Shown one piece after another: positions 27,602 to 38,375 of a stretch of 64,000 nt of DNA. How positions within the stretch are numbered: position 1 is the stretch's first letter; each line of letters opens with the position of its first letter. Origin of the DNA: Corticium candelabrum (Eukaryota > Porifera > Homoscleromorpha > Homosclerophorida > Plakinidae); assembly GCF_963422355.1 (NCBI RefSeq), contig NC_085093.1, positions 3,616,001-3,680,000 of the forward strand, given 5' to 3'. The position numbers and the translations under genes were made by a program. The notes under the pieces are model-generated. The model had not been told where the DNA came from. It made no database searches and saw nothing but the letters and a program-made list of their open reading frames with translations.

Positions 27602-30600
27602 TCAGACTTTTATATATCTCTCTCTATATATATATATAGAGAGAGAGAGAGGGAGAGAGAGAGGGAGAGAGAGAGGGAGAGAGAGAGGGAGAGAGAGAGG
27701 GGGAGGGAGGGAGGGAGGGAGGGAGGGAGGGAGGGAGGGAGGGAGGGAGGAAGGAAGGGAGGGAGGAAGGAAGGGAGGGAGGGAGGGAGAGAAAATTAAG
27801 ATTAATTAAGAAGAGAAGATTAAGTACTTTTAGTTTTGTTGTCTTGGTGCTTTACAAACTAAACTTACAAAGAGTACAAACTTTAGTTGTTAGTTTATGT
27901 GTATTGTAAGGTCAGTGTGTGGTATTGGAAATGAATGCATGTCTTATTGCATACTTGTTTTTCCAGCAAGATGGAATTGCAGCATATATGTAGGTGTAAT
28001 CAACAGTTGGCCAAGGAAGTTGTCATATCAGTTGAGATGGCAAATGTTAGGCCATGCAAAATTTATTACTTGTTGATCGTCAGCATCTTTTGGGCTTGCC
28101 CGTGAATTTTTTAATTTTTTTATTCTGGGTTTGAACTTCATGTGGCAGGTCCTTACCAAGTAGTGACACGTGTCTACAGTTGCGTGTGACACGTTGCTCA
28201 TTTATTGTTCACGTTTCTTGTCCTTCGTTGAGATCAAGGCCCTTTGCTGTTGCAGTTTTATGATGCGTAGCACTAGCAAGTTTTAATGATGTAAATCAAC
28301 CATGTCAGACATACACGTATCAATAAATAGAATATAGAAATGTAAAATATGAAAATGTAAAATATAAAAATGTAAGAAGATAAAAATATATAAATATATA
28401 AATACAAGCCATCCATCTGTCCCAATTGTTTTAGAAATTTTGACGATCAACAAGTAAGTAACTTTGCATGGCCTTATCTGATTGTATTATGTGGTATGTG
28501 AGATTTGTATAACTAACTAGATTCCTGCATGTACACGAAAGGTTGTTTGTAATAAGTTGGTCTATTTGAGGTAAATACTTAATTAATTATTCATTCAACT
28601 ACTACGTATGAGTGCACGGAATTGCTGCTGATTGTACATTTGTTGCTATTAGGTTTTCAGTGCAGATTTCAATAGAGATGCCATTCGAGATCAAATCAAT
28701 TCAGTCTCCTAGTCACAAACTAAAGACAAAGGCACGTATCTTTCAGTTAGCATAAACACCACGGTAGGTTTCTAAATTTGTATGTCCGTGTGCAGAGGAC
28801 AGCAACGATGGCGATGGTGGAATTGCAAGATGGTCAGCAGTTAGACGATGGTTTACAGTTGCTTGTTGGTCTTGCTGAAATTCACGTTCCACGCATGTGG
28901 GTTGAAAAGTATCCCAGTTCTGAGCACAGAGTGAGAGCTAATTGTGGTATATGTATACAGCAGTATACTATGTCAGTACATTTTTGTTTTGTGTATCGTC
29001 AGGCTTGCATGCTGACGTTCTATCCCGAGTTTGAGGCTGACTTTGACAGTGATTATGAAGTGATTTTTGTTTTGGATCAGTCCAATTCAATGAAGGTATG
29101 CGGTTGGTACACTACAAATAGATGAATCGTAATTTGATTCTTGGGTGTGGTCAGGGGTCGGCTATTGAGGATGCTCGAAAGCTGGTGATGCTTGCATTGC
29201 ATCACCTTCCAAATCACTGTCGATTCAATATCGTTGGATTTGGATCCGGTTAGTCAGGTGAATGTATTTATGTGATTGTGTTCTCTAACATCATGCACGA
29301 AACTTTAGCTCACGAGGAGCTCTTTCCTGTAACACAACACAAGAACAAAGAAACAACGACTGCAGCACATGAATACATCAGGGTACGTTGATGTAGTCAA
29401 CACTCAGTATTGATCTGTTGTTGATGTCTATCACCTGTATGGCAGTCATCTAAAGCTACACTTGGCAGTACCGACTTTTGGAGACCTCTGAGGTCATTCA
29501 TGTTGACAGCACCTTCAGACAGCAATGACAGAGCTACTCTGCCTCGAAATGTTTTTGTCTTTTCGGATGGTCATATTAGTGAAGAAGAGGCGACGCTGGA
29601 ATGTATCAGAAAGAGCTGTCATCTTACAAGAGTCTTTACTTTTGGAGTTGGGTAATAACACATGCAAGTTTATGATATTTATGTTTTACATGGTATAGAC
29701 CTATATATACTGTATTTAGTTCAACGGCTAATCGTCACTTTTTACGCTCAATGGCACATGTGGGAGGTGGTTGTTCAGTTTTCTTTGACTCGAAGGCGAA
29801 AAGCAAATGGGAAAGAAAGGTGAGTGGTGGGTGGACACCACTTGCAAGTTTTGTTTGTGTCACTGCATTAGTGTTGTTTAGGTAAAGTCACAGCTGGAAA
29901 AAGCAGGACAGCCGGTCTTGACTTCTGTTGAAGTTGACTGGCAACAGTTTGATGACAACAAGACATCGAAACCTGTTCAGGTGTGGCAATAGCTTAGGCT
30001 AGGTTACTCGATAGTAAGAAGGATGCTAATTGTTTGCGTGTTAGGCACCTGCAGAGATTATTTCGCTGTTCAGTGGATCGAGACAAGTGATCTACGGATT
30101 TGTTGACAACTGCACGATGGTAGGATGTCAGCTATTGCTAATGTCATATAGTAGATTACGTTTTATTTATGTGACCACATTGCAGGCTACGTTGACGGCT
30201 CATATCGGTGGGAAGGAAGTATCTACAGTGGTATCCACTTCTGACTTGAGTGTGACAACTGGGAAAGTCAGTACAGTAGCAAATGTTGTGAATGTCGTTG
30301 TTATATAAATGTTGTTGGTTGTTAGATTTTGCATCAGTTGACTGCAAGAGCGATAATCAGGGACTGGGATGAAGGCACTCTGGCTGCCGACAGGCTTGAA
30401 CACGAAGTGGACATTCATTTGTGAAGCAATAGATGAGAGTGAGAGAACGTTACTTTCTGTAGATTGTGAAACATGACCGGAAGGCGTACATTATCAACTT
30501 GAGTAAAGAATATTCCATTGTCACACAGTTTACTAGCTTCGTTGCTGTTGAACACCGAGATGAGGTACTATGAATATGACAGCAAATATATGTCATACAT

Positions 30601-33600
30601 TGACTCAGTATCTTTGCAGTCTGAACAACTTCACAGGTCGAGTGGTCCATCTATCGAAGAGCTTGTTGCTAAAGAGGATGTTGATATTTTGCCGTATATC
30701 GGGTGGACTGATTATGAAAAAGAGAAAGGAAAAGAACGTGCATTAGAACTGGTGAATGCTTCTAGTTGATGAGAGGTTTTGTGATCGGTTGATAACTGAA
30801 TGGTTGTAATTTTCAAGAGTGCCGAAGAAACGATTGCGCTTGCTCTGGAACAAGGGACATCTAGTCAAGACTTCTCTGTCTTGCAGGCAGAACGTGCATT
30901 TCGAGATGCACATGAAGTTGCTCAGAAACACTTGGTACCCAACCATCCTTTGCGTTTGAAGGTATTTTGTCGATAGAGTTATAATACTATGTTTTAATTA
31001 CTCTGTGTGTTATGGGTAGGCATCTCTTGCTTTTGCATCCTTTTTGCAGGGTGTGAAGATGGAAATGGAAGAAGCCTGTCGGTTGGCACAGGAAGCATTC
31101 GATGGTTTAAGCATGTTTAGATGTTGCCTTGGTGTGTGGTCATTGTTTGTCATCTGTAGATGCTATCTGTGAGTTGGACACATTGAGTGAGGAAAGCTAT
31201 AAAGATAGCACACTCGTCATGCAAGAGCTGCGAGACAAGCTGAGCGTGTAAGTTGTACGAAAAATACCCTGAAAGAACATATTTGTGCGGGAGAACACTT
31301 GTGATTTTTCGAGGAACATCACTACTTGTGTGGAATTAATTTGTGCAACAATAAGGCCATGCGCAAGGGAAAAATATATGTGGAATTTATTTTGTGCGAT
31401 GGGCTTGTGATCGCACAAAATCGCATGAATTTTCTCCCGCACAAATTTCTTCTTTCAGGGTAGTGCCTTACATATGCATTGTTGTACATCTAAATTTATG
31501 TACCTGCATTAATTACTGATAAGTGGACTGTGGAATTCGTATTAACATGGATGACATTGGTAGTATCGTTGACTGATGTCGATGAGTACTTACTAGCTTG
31601 TGTGCAAGCTTTTTGTTTAGTGTGTAACTATGTGACGACTGTATTGTAACGAGTCTTCCCTAGTAAAGAACTTGAGTTTGTCGAGATGTCCTGTAGAGCT
31701 ATTATACGTCACTGTCACTTATTTGGATGTTCACGAGATCAAACAATGTTTTTGTTCGTTTCTGTCTTTGTAGTTTTATTTAGGACATTGGGTATGGAAA
31801 TTGATTACGTAAGTATTACCTAAATCAGAGGTTTAGACAGCAATATTTAGAAATTGCAATTTTGCCAGACGCTAAATCTCATGAACTTCCGGTTTAAGGA
31901 TGAGTTAATTAAATAAATAATATATATGTGGCAATTATTACTGTGTGAATTGTTTTTAACATTTTAGTATTAACAAACTAAATGCCGTCTTTCCAATTTC
32001 TAATTTGCGTACACTGCACTGCAACTGGTGTATTTCATACTGCCATTCATGATTGCTTATTTTGTTATTTGCGCTGCCCAGTCATCAAGTGAACTAAAAT
32101 TAGTCTTTATAGCGCGAGTTAAACGGCCAAGCCTACTAGTACACGTTAGACCGGACCAATTAGTATTTGCTATCTATGAGTCTAAATGCATAGCCAACAG
32201 ATACCAATTGTCAAGGAAAGGCTTTACTAGCATGGCAGTTACACAGCAAACGTTGAGCTGGATCATTTGTTCAATCAGTTATGTTCTATTCTAATGTTCA
32301 AAAATGGTTAAATGTTGGACACAAATGTGTCACTTGCTCAAAGAAGAAGCTGTGTTGTTCAAAGAAATGGTTTGGGGTATGTGAAGGGAGATTATGGCAT
32401 TAGAGATCTCGGTCTGTTGTGTCGTGGTTTGACAAACTGATGTCAGACTTTGATGTTGATGAAAGTTAATTGTGAGAAGAAACTATCACGACAAACCCCT
32501 TACAAATGTTCACACAAAACATACAAACATACAAACGTAGTGATATACTGACATACAGATCGGAAGTCAATTGAGCCCCTTAGAGTAAGCTTCTCACAAA
32601 GCAGGCCACCACTCACTGTGGTGTCCGCTTGTAGCTTAATATTACTAAACGTGATAAGCAGGGCTGGTCACTTTTAGTTGTAAACTCTGTTGCAATTTCT
32701 GGTTGTTTTGTTTGTTGCTTTCTTATTGTGACGACATTTGAGGCATGATGCAACTTTTTAAAGATATTGTGTGTATTTAGATGGAAAGGAGATAAGGAGG
32801 TTGATGAAATCGAACAGGCAATGTCAATGTATTGCAATATTGAAGACGATCTTTATACACTATCGCTGTATGAAGAAGGTGCGTGAAATTTTAGCTTTCG
32901 TCAGTCATACGTCGTCATTGCAATAGTTTACTTGCCAAACACACTTCACGTGGTGTAAAATCTTCACTGGACAAATAGTCATTGTATGTCGGGAATGTGA
33001 TGGCACTACTGAGATAAACTAAGACATTAACTATCACGATTTAATATATTATATAGCAGCTGGGGCTTGTATTCGTTGTTAGCAACTGGATTGTGATTGT
33101 ACTTTGTTTGATTTTAACAAGTAAGCAGCAGTGTAATGATTTGTTACTTTTTGTGACTGCGACCGGGTGTCATCAGTGGGAGAGGTATAGTTGTCGCGCA
33201 GGGGTCTGCCCACGGTGGTCAGAGGTGGTTGGGCCCGACACCATTACTTGACAAACACCGACCATCATTCCACATGTTCCCACTACCACTATATATTTTA
33301 GCTAGTGTTTACTTGCACCAATGGATGGCAGAAATCTAACCATGCTATAGTAGAAACGTGAGAGTGGTCATCATAGTTCCCAGATGGTTAACAGAAGTTG
33401 CTACTTTCTTAGTCTGCTCTTTCAGATCATGGACCATAAATGGTGTGATACATTCTGTTTGGCACTTTCATGTTTGTTTGCGACGATACTTGATTGTCCG
33501 AGAGTTTGCTCTACTTCTTTCTCGGATGTCTGAAATAGAAATAAACCACGCCCCTTATTATTTTAACTAATGCAGTGGATACCTGACCACCACTCTGAAA

Positions 33601-36600
33601 CTCCTGAGCAGAAGACTGGTTGTGTGTTTGATATTAATTTTGTATGTTGGGTAATTACATCAATCGGAGACGAAACCCTAATTATAAAGTGCACAAGGTG
33701 AAAGTTTCATTGTTTTTATCTATTAAAAGCCATGCATGCCAAGTCTTATCTGATATCAATAAGCCAGTGGGAGTACAGTACATGACAGTTGCTTGATTAA
33801 TTAATATATTGTTAGTACAGTCAGAGAGATGGACTAGACTGTTGTCTAGAAAAGAATGGTCACATTGGTTTGTTTAGACGTTGAGTCGTATAGTTCGGCT
33901 TTTGCTATGCCTTTTGGATCTTGTCCATCACCTGTAGCACCACCACCACCACCACTACCTCCATCTTCTGGAGTTGAGTCAACGTATGACACATTTTATT
34001 CTGTTGATTATGAAGGCGCAGAACCTGTAGTCATCGATACGGGAATGGACACTGTGAAGGTAACATGCCATGGTTGTTTTTGTCTACGAATGTATACTCT
34101 TTGTATGCTACAAAATGTTTTGTGCCTGTGATTTACAATAGGCTGGTGTGGCTGGAGACAACGGACCAGGTGCAGTCTTTCCTACTTTAGTTGGGAGACC
34201 CAGACATCAGGTATTAGTGTCCACGATGTTATCGTCGTCGAGTATTACCAAGTGTATGGGTAATTAATTGTGTAGGGTGTGATGGTGGGAATGGGCCAGA
34301 AGGACAGTTATGTTGGCGACGAGGCGGTCTCTAAACGAGGGATACTCACGATGCGTAGCCCGTTTGATCTGCCTCCTAGAAAAGAAAAACTGAGAGAAGA
34401 AGTTGTTCGTGACTCTTCTGTAGCAGGTATGTTACTCATATTCTGCTTGGTGGTGATCGTGTGGTGGCCAATGAGCTGTCATAACAGACAGTATGGACAA
34501 TTGTTGTGATCATTTTACATTGTAACAGCTATGCCTTGGTGTTGAGCAAGGGTGTCACGTACTATGGCAAGGGTAGGCGGTAGCTCTCTTTTTGAGGGCG
34601 TGGTTTTGTAAAAATTATTAGTATTTGATCTCAATTTGTCAGAGATCATGCAGCTTTTAGAACATCCTAGTTTTGACATGTTATGCATAAGCTATGAGAG
34701 TAAAGACATAAATCTGGCACTGCCAGAGGTTCCTCAAGGTTGCAAACCATTGGTTTCTCATCGTATTGACAACTACAGAACTGAAAAGTAGTGTAGACGA
34801 TCTTGTGTTGCCATTTGCTGCTCTCTGTGCATGACACGTTTCTCTAGATAGCTAATGTAATACAATTTCTTAAAATTAGTTGTTACCGAATATGTAATTA
34901 TTGAAATTTATAATAGACTTATATTTTGTCGGTTGAATTAATTTTTAATATAGAACGTTCTCTATGACGTCACGTGTTTAGCTTTATTTAGGAGCCCCTC
35001 TTTTTTGACCCACGTGACGCCCTTGTATTGAGTCTGCTAACTTAACTCACATTTACATTGAACACGTGATTAGATAGCAATTTGGGTGTGAAACATAGAC
35101 GAAATATTAACCCTGGAGTTGTTGTTTGGTTTTGTTGTGAATTAATAGGTTTGACCTTCAGTGTCTTGTTTCTGTTTTGTGTGACTGTCTAGCTCCTTCA
35201 AGAAAAGCCGTCAAGAAGAAATTGTCGTTGACCAGAGTTGTAGAAAGGGTTGCAAGTAGTGATTCAGTGTCTACATCAGGGCCAGAAAGTCTTAAGTTGC
35301 TTCCCATTAGGAAAAGAGACCAGCTCCCACCATCTGCAGCCCGTGGTATGAAAACCGATGAGAAGATAAAAAGTCGTGCTGATGTAGCTGATGAAGACAG
35401 CCGGCCAGGGCTAGTGAAACACCTAGCTGAAACGCAACAATATCAACCACCACCACCACCAGGAGGCGTACCACCACTACCACCACAATCAGGAGGCGTA
35501 CCATCACGACCACCACCATCGGGAGGCGCACCACCACCACTACATTTAGTAGGCGCACCACCACCACGGGCGCGACAACTTCGAGCTCCACGTCAAAAGA
35601 GAGAACTTTCTCTATCGTCAAGTGAAACACCAATTGCATCACTACCAGTACAAGCACAATCACTAATGTCAGTGCGATCTGCTGCAGCAATACCAGTACG
35701 ATCACAACAACTGCTACATCGATATATAGCAGCAACACCAGTATCACCACGATCAACAGCAGCACCAGTACCACCACCACCACCACCAGCACCACCACCA
35801 CCAGCACCACAACGACCACCAGCAGCACCAGTACCAGCAGCAGCAGCACCACCACCACGAGCAGCAGCACAACAACAACAACAACGAGTATCAGCTCTAG
35901 GAAAACCAACATCACCACTACGAACAGCATTATTCCTAAAATCATCAGGAGTTGTTGAATTGTCAGGTGTATCACGTTCGGTGCCAGCTCGATCTCAACT
36001 ATTGGATTCAATATCAGCTGGTGTAAAGCTACAACATAGTGTCTCACCATCACGAGGTGAGTATGTACAAGAGCAGACAATACGACAGACTTCTAGAGCA
36101 GCATACGCTAATTTATCATCGGTAGACACTGCTGTTGCCTCATCGAGTAAGTACAGTATACTTGCTGTAGAACTGTCATATAACATAAAATTTATTATTT
36201 TAATGAATCTATTATATTTTATATGAATTATAAAATATTTAAAAATTTAAATTTGTCTTAAACGCAAATTACATGTAATAAAATATAAAAATTAATATTC
36301 TATATGAACTATAAAAATATACAAAATAATATTTTGTATTCCATCCTAATGGCTGAGTCAATTGTACACGTTGTAAATGATTTTTGTCGTCTAGGAATGA
36401 AAGGATTGGCAAGCAGGAAAGAACGATCATCGTTCGATCGTTTGGGTAATCCACTCGTTACATTTCTAGACACGTTAGTATCGCGTATAATTACTTTTGC
36501 GCATTTAGATTCTGAGCATGAGCTGCCGTCTGTGGAGTGTATGATCATCCGCGGCCGTTCCATGGTAGAGGCAGAAGAGGAGGCGACTGGTTGTGAGATT

Positions 36601-38300
36601 GAAAGTAAAAGAGTAGATGTAGACTGGATAGATCTGAATGGACGATGCAAGGGCCTGGGCACGAGGCTACGTTTTAGCAAGAGGGTCCAACCCAGAGTCT
36701 GTACAGCTCTGGTCCAGCCCAGTAGAGCTACGGCTCTGGTCCAGCCTAGTCTCGCGTAGCCAGACCCTTTCCGCCGCTTCGCGTCTCGCGACCGCTTCAG
36801 TCTCGCTCCGCGTACGCAGAAGGTCTGGCCACGCGAGACACCCCTAAAGGCTAGAGCCTGGTTCACAATACACCTCGCGTCGTGTCGCGTCAAAGGAGGC
36901 CGTTTGCAACGCGACGGGCTGGAATAGAAAAAATTCTATCACATCACGTAGCGTCGCGTCGGAAACGGCCTCCTTTGACGGCGAGGTGTATTGTGAAAGA
37001 GATCTTTCGCCTGGTAAAGGCTGGCGGGGCCCTCAAGCCTATACTTATCCTTGACTCCTTTACGTAAGCCTACTTGCTGGATACTTTGTCGTCGCTTAGG
37101 ATATCTAAATATGGCGCCACCGGCGGAAGGAAGAGGAAGAAAGTTCAACGGTCTGGGTAAATCCATTTTAGTTTTACAAACGTTGTTATCACAGTAGCAC
37201 TTTCCACATTTAGAATCTGCGCGTGCGCAATTGTCTGTTGCTAAGTCCTGGAAGGTCCGCGGCATGGACATCGTCGACTTCAGTGACGACGACGACGACA
37301 GCAGTGACGACGACGACGATAGCTGGAGTGAAAGTCTTGATGAATCAGAAAAAAGTCTAGACGCCATACCTCACTCGGACCAACCAAGTACAGACATTCG
37401 ACGTCCAACTGCTCGTGGAAACCCGGATGACATACCGAAATTCTTCAGTGTTCAAAAGCCGGTTAGTTCTTTCGCTATAGTCAACGCATCTCCAACAATA
37501 TTGAATTGCTGTGTTCATGCAGGAGGGGTATTGGGAATTTACTGAGCATCTCGGTACTCTGTTGAGCCTAGATTTGGACAATTTGCGCGAAAAGATCGAG
37601 TCGGCTGGTCTGAAGTCTCTAGGTAACGACACTGAATCGGAGCGATTGACTCTGTTTGCACTGTCACACTATAAATGGCCCGCACCCGTGACTGGTCCTG
37701 AAACAGTTGAGGTCTTAACTGGTTCTGAACCGGTTGAGGTCTATAACTGGTCCGTAACCAGTTGAGGTCTATAGCTGGTCTGGTCCGGAACCAGTTGAGG
37801 TCTATATATATACTGGGCCAAAACCAGTTGAGGTCTATAACTGGTCCTGGACGACCAGTTTGATTGCGGTAATATTGTACGCAATTAACCCTACACATAC
37901 TAGCCCTAGCCCTAACTCTAACCAAACAAACCCTATATGTCCGACCAGGACCAGTTACGGTTAGGACCGGTTGTCGCGTGACCGCACTGTGGACATATTT
38001 GACGTTTGCCTTCCATCTCTAGGATCTACCATCTACAGCAAAGCGATGCACCTCCTTGCAACCGCCCTGGTTATCGTCTATCTACGCCACCACTTCCCTC
38101 ACCAGTTCCCATTGCTGCCGGGACTGCTCAAGTGTTGTGGCGATATCGACATAAGGTGGCGACAGAATATGACAAAAGCACTGCGTTGGTTTCAGGAAAC
38201 TGAGAAAGCCATCCCGTCACTCTGTACTCGTTTGGAAATCGCAAAGTCGTACGAGAATTTCGCAGAGATGGCATTGGGAATTCGAGAGAAAGTGCAATAG
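21768..38300 (+). CDS. PARP4: PARP4-like vault PARP with 14-3-3 and actin segments (copy A)
   Basis: PARP4 (vault PARP) is a mono-ADP-ribosyltransferase found in vault particles. I joined 45 exons, all phase-consistent, to about 2126 codons. The start [11 protein letters not shown] matches the family N-terminus. Order: BRCT (21768-22161); PARP helical region (24708-25270); ART domain (25329-26200) with the H-Y-E triad as [14 protein letters not shown] and DDEFVVY; VIT (26373-26944), containing [10 protein letters not shown] and [14 protein letters not shown] (29003-29819) with MIDAS DQSNS, STDFW and SDGH; 14-3-3-like segment (30818-32878); actin-like segment (33878-34426); proline-rich exon (35193-36146); duplicated exon pair and acidic linker (36395-37461); vault-binding C-terminus (37523-37622, 38023-38300) with [10 protein letters not shown]. 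Exon borders in 26944-27030 and 36604-37100 are the least certain. The intron after 28731 seems to use a GC donor. Confidence 0.92.
22318..22826. repeat. AT-rich tandem array in PARP4-A intron 3
   Basis: Irregular head-to-tail copies of about 18-20 bp built on AATAATATATAAATAAT, some with ACGTAATAA variants. The second copy has only about 70 bp of the same motif at 50040-50105. Confidence 0.88.
22827..22967. repeat. Foldback (hairpin) repeat in PARP4-A intron 3
   Basis: TTTGTTTG-rich arm plus GTGTTAGCACTGTT pairs with AACAGTGCTAACA plus a CAAACAAA-rich arm, around a short GGTGCATGATGATCGAGC loop. The same hairpin is at 50105-50226 in the second copy, so it predates the duplication. Confidence 0.8.
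22976..23408. mobile_element. 433-bp TIR element unique to PARP4 copy A
   Basis: The ends are 22-bp inverted repeats (CTGTACCTACTCTTTTATCA against CGGTACCAACTGTTGTATCA read from the right), flanked by TA on both sides. The homologous position in copy B (about 50240) lacks it. A short frame reading [15 protein letters not shown] resembles acidic pieces seen in transposase genes. Confidence 0.72.
23610..24005. repeat. Dispersed repeat family member in PARP4-A intron
   Basis: It starts GGCCGTAGGAACC and ends CTACCTACGGGC (inverted). It contains ACTTCCGGTTGAGAG, GATTAAATAA and CACACGTTAGGCCGGACC, shared with 12050-12420 and 31860-32170. The copy-B counterpart is 50750-51135. Confidence 0.65.
27435..27790. 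repeat. (CAGA)n, (TA)n and (GGGA)n compound repeats
   Basis: Two CAGA blocks (27435-27473, 27564-27601), a TATA/CTCT bridge, then a purine-only GAGA/GGGA tract to about 27790. They sit inside the 1.6-kb intron (27061-28652) of PARP4 copy A. Copy B has a GT array here instead (54580-54737). Confidence 0.92.
31267..31460. mobile_element. 194-bp TA-flanked MITE in PARP4-A intron
   Basis: The termini are about 28-bp inverted repeats beginning CCCTGAAAGAA and containing TTTGTGCGGGAGAA, bordered by TA on both sides (31265-31266, 31461-31462). A TA target fits Tc1/mariner-type MITEs. The same insertion sits at 58451-58645 in copy B, so it is older than the duplication. Confidence 0.8.
31860..32170. 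repeat. Dispersed repeat family member in PARP4-A intron
   Basis: It carries CTTCCGGTTTAAG, AATTAAATAAATAATA and TACACGTTAGACCGGACCA, the shared signatures of this family. The duplicated counterpart is 59040-59350. Confidence 0.6.
33878..34426 (+). other. Actin N-terminal segment encoded inside PARP4 copy A
   Basis: Exons 33878-34059, 34142-34210 and 34276-34426. After a polyproline stretch the frame reads [19 protein letters not shown], then [14 protein letters not shown], then [17 protein letters not shown] and SKRGILTM. These correspond to actin from about residue 8 to 68, including the complete DNase-binding loop. The actin nucleotide loop DNGSG is changed to DTGMD, and the rest of actin is missing, so ATP binding or polymerisation as a unit is unlikely. 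The intron between RPRHQ and GVMVG matches the actin 41/42 intron position known from animal actin genes. Copy B: 61113-61279, 61362-61430 and 61496-61655; there the middle exon reads [11 protein letters not shown], still closer to actin. Confidence 0.9.
36750..36842. mobile_element. Short foldback element (CTCGCGTRGCCAGACC type)
   Basis: Inverted termini GTCTCGCGTAGCCAGACCC at the left and GGTCTGGCCACGCGAGAC at the right enclose about 55 bp. No target duplication could be fixed. Confidence 0.65.
36858..37004. mobile_element. 147-bp foldback element (TTCACAATACACCTCGC type)
   Basis: The left arm TTCACAATACACCTCGC plus CAAAGGAGGCCGTTT pairs with the right-arm AAACGGCCTCCTTTG plus GCGAGGTGTATTGTGAA. 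The centre carries GCGTCGCGTC motifs. It lies between the two duplicated exon pairs. Confidence 0.78.
37690..37900. repeat. Minisatellite in penultimate PARP4-A intron
   Basis: About five imperfect 28-40-bp units built on AACCAGTTGAGGTCTATA plus ACTGGTCC. They lie between exons 37523-37622 and 38023-38300. Confidence 0.8.
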
Positions 38301-38375
38301 TGTTTTTTCTTAACTATATAACTAGACAATGGTTTGCTGGAATTATACACTATGCTTGCTTTTTCGTTTTTAGCT

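Larger units (their letters stand above)
30818..32878 (+). other. 14-3-3 C-terminal half encoded inside PARP4 copy A
   Basis: Exons 30818-30961, 31020-31104, 31160-31247 and 32781-32878 continue the PARP4 frame. From about codon 15 of the first exon the product follows 14-3-3 helices F to [58 protein letters not shown] and the KLSVWKGD end all align. By alignment from memory, the phosphopeptide-contacting Asn of the LALNFS helix is Ala (LAFASF), and the Asn of DNLTLW is Lys, while the Trp is kept. Helices A to E, with the basic pocket, are absent. Copy B has the same exons (58003-58146, 58205-58289, 58345-58432, 59975-60114). The segment contains introns, so it is not a processed copy. Confidence 0.88.
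36395..37461 (+). other. Duplicated exon pair in PARP4 copy A
   Basis: Exons 36395-36445 plus about 36509-36604 are diverged copies of 37100-37156 plus 37214-37461. Shared signs are the exon end TTCGATCGTTTGG against TTCAACGGTCTGG, the following donor GGTAA, the acceptor CATTTAG, and downstream CCGCGGC-TTCCATGG against CCGCGGCATGGACATCG. Intron phases are identical (phase 1). The second pair ends in an acidic stretch ([14 protein letters not shown]). Confidence 0.7.

Noticed and set aside
35307..36080. Long minus-strand frame rich in Val and Leu opposite the proline-rich exon
   Set aside because: It is the complement of CCACCACCA-type codons of the real plus-strand exon.
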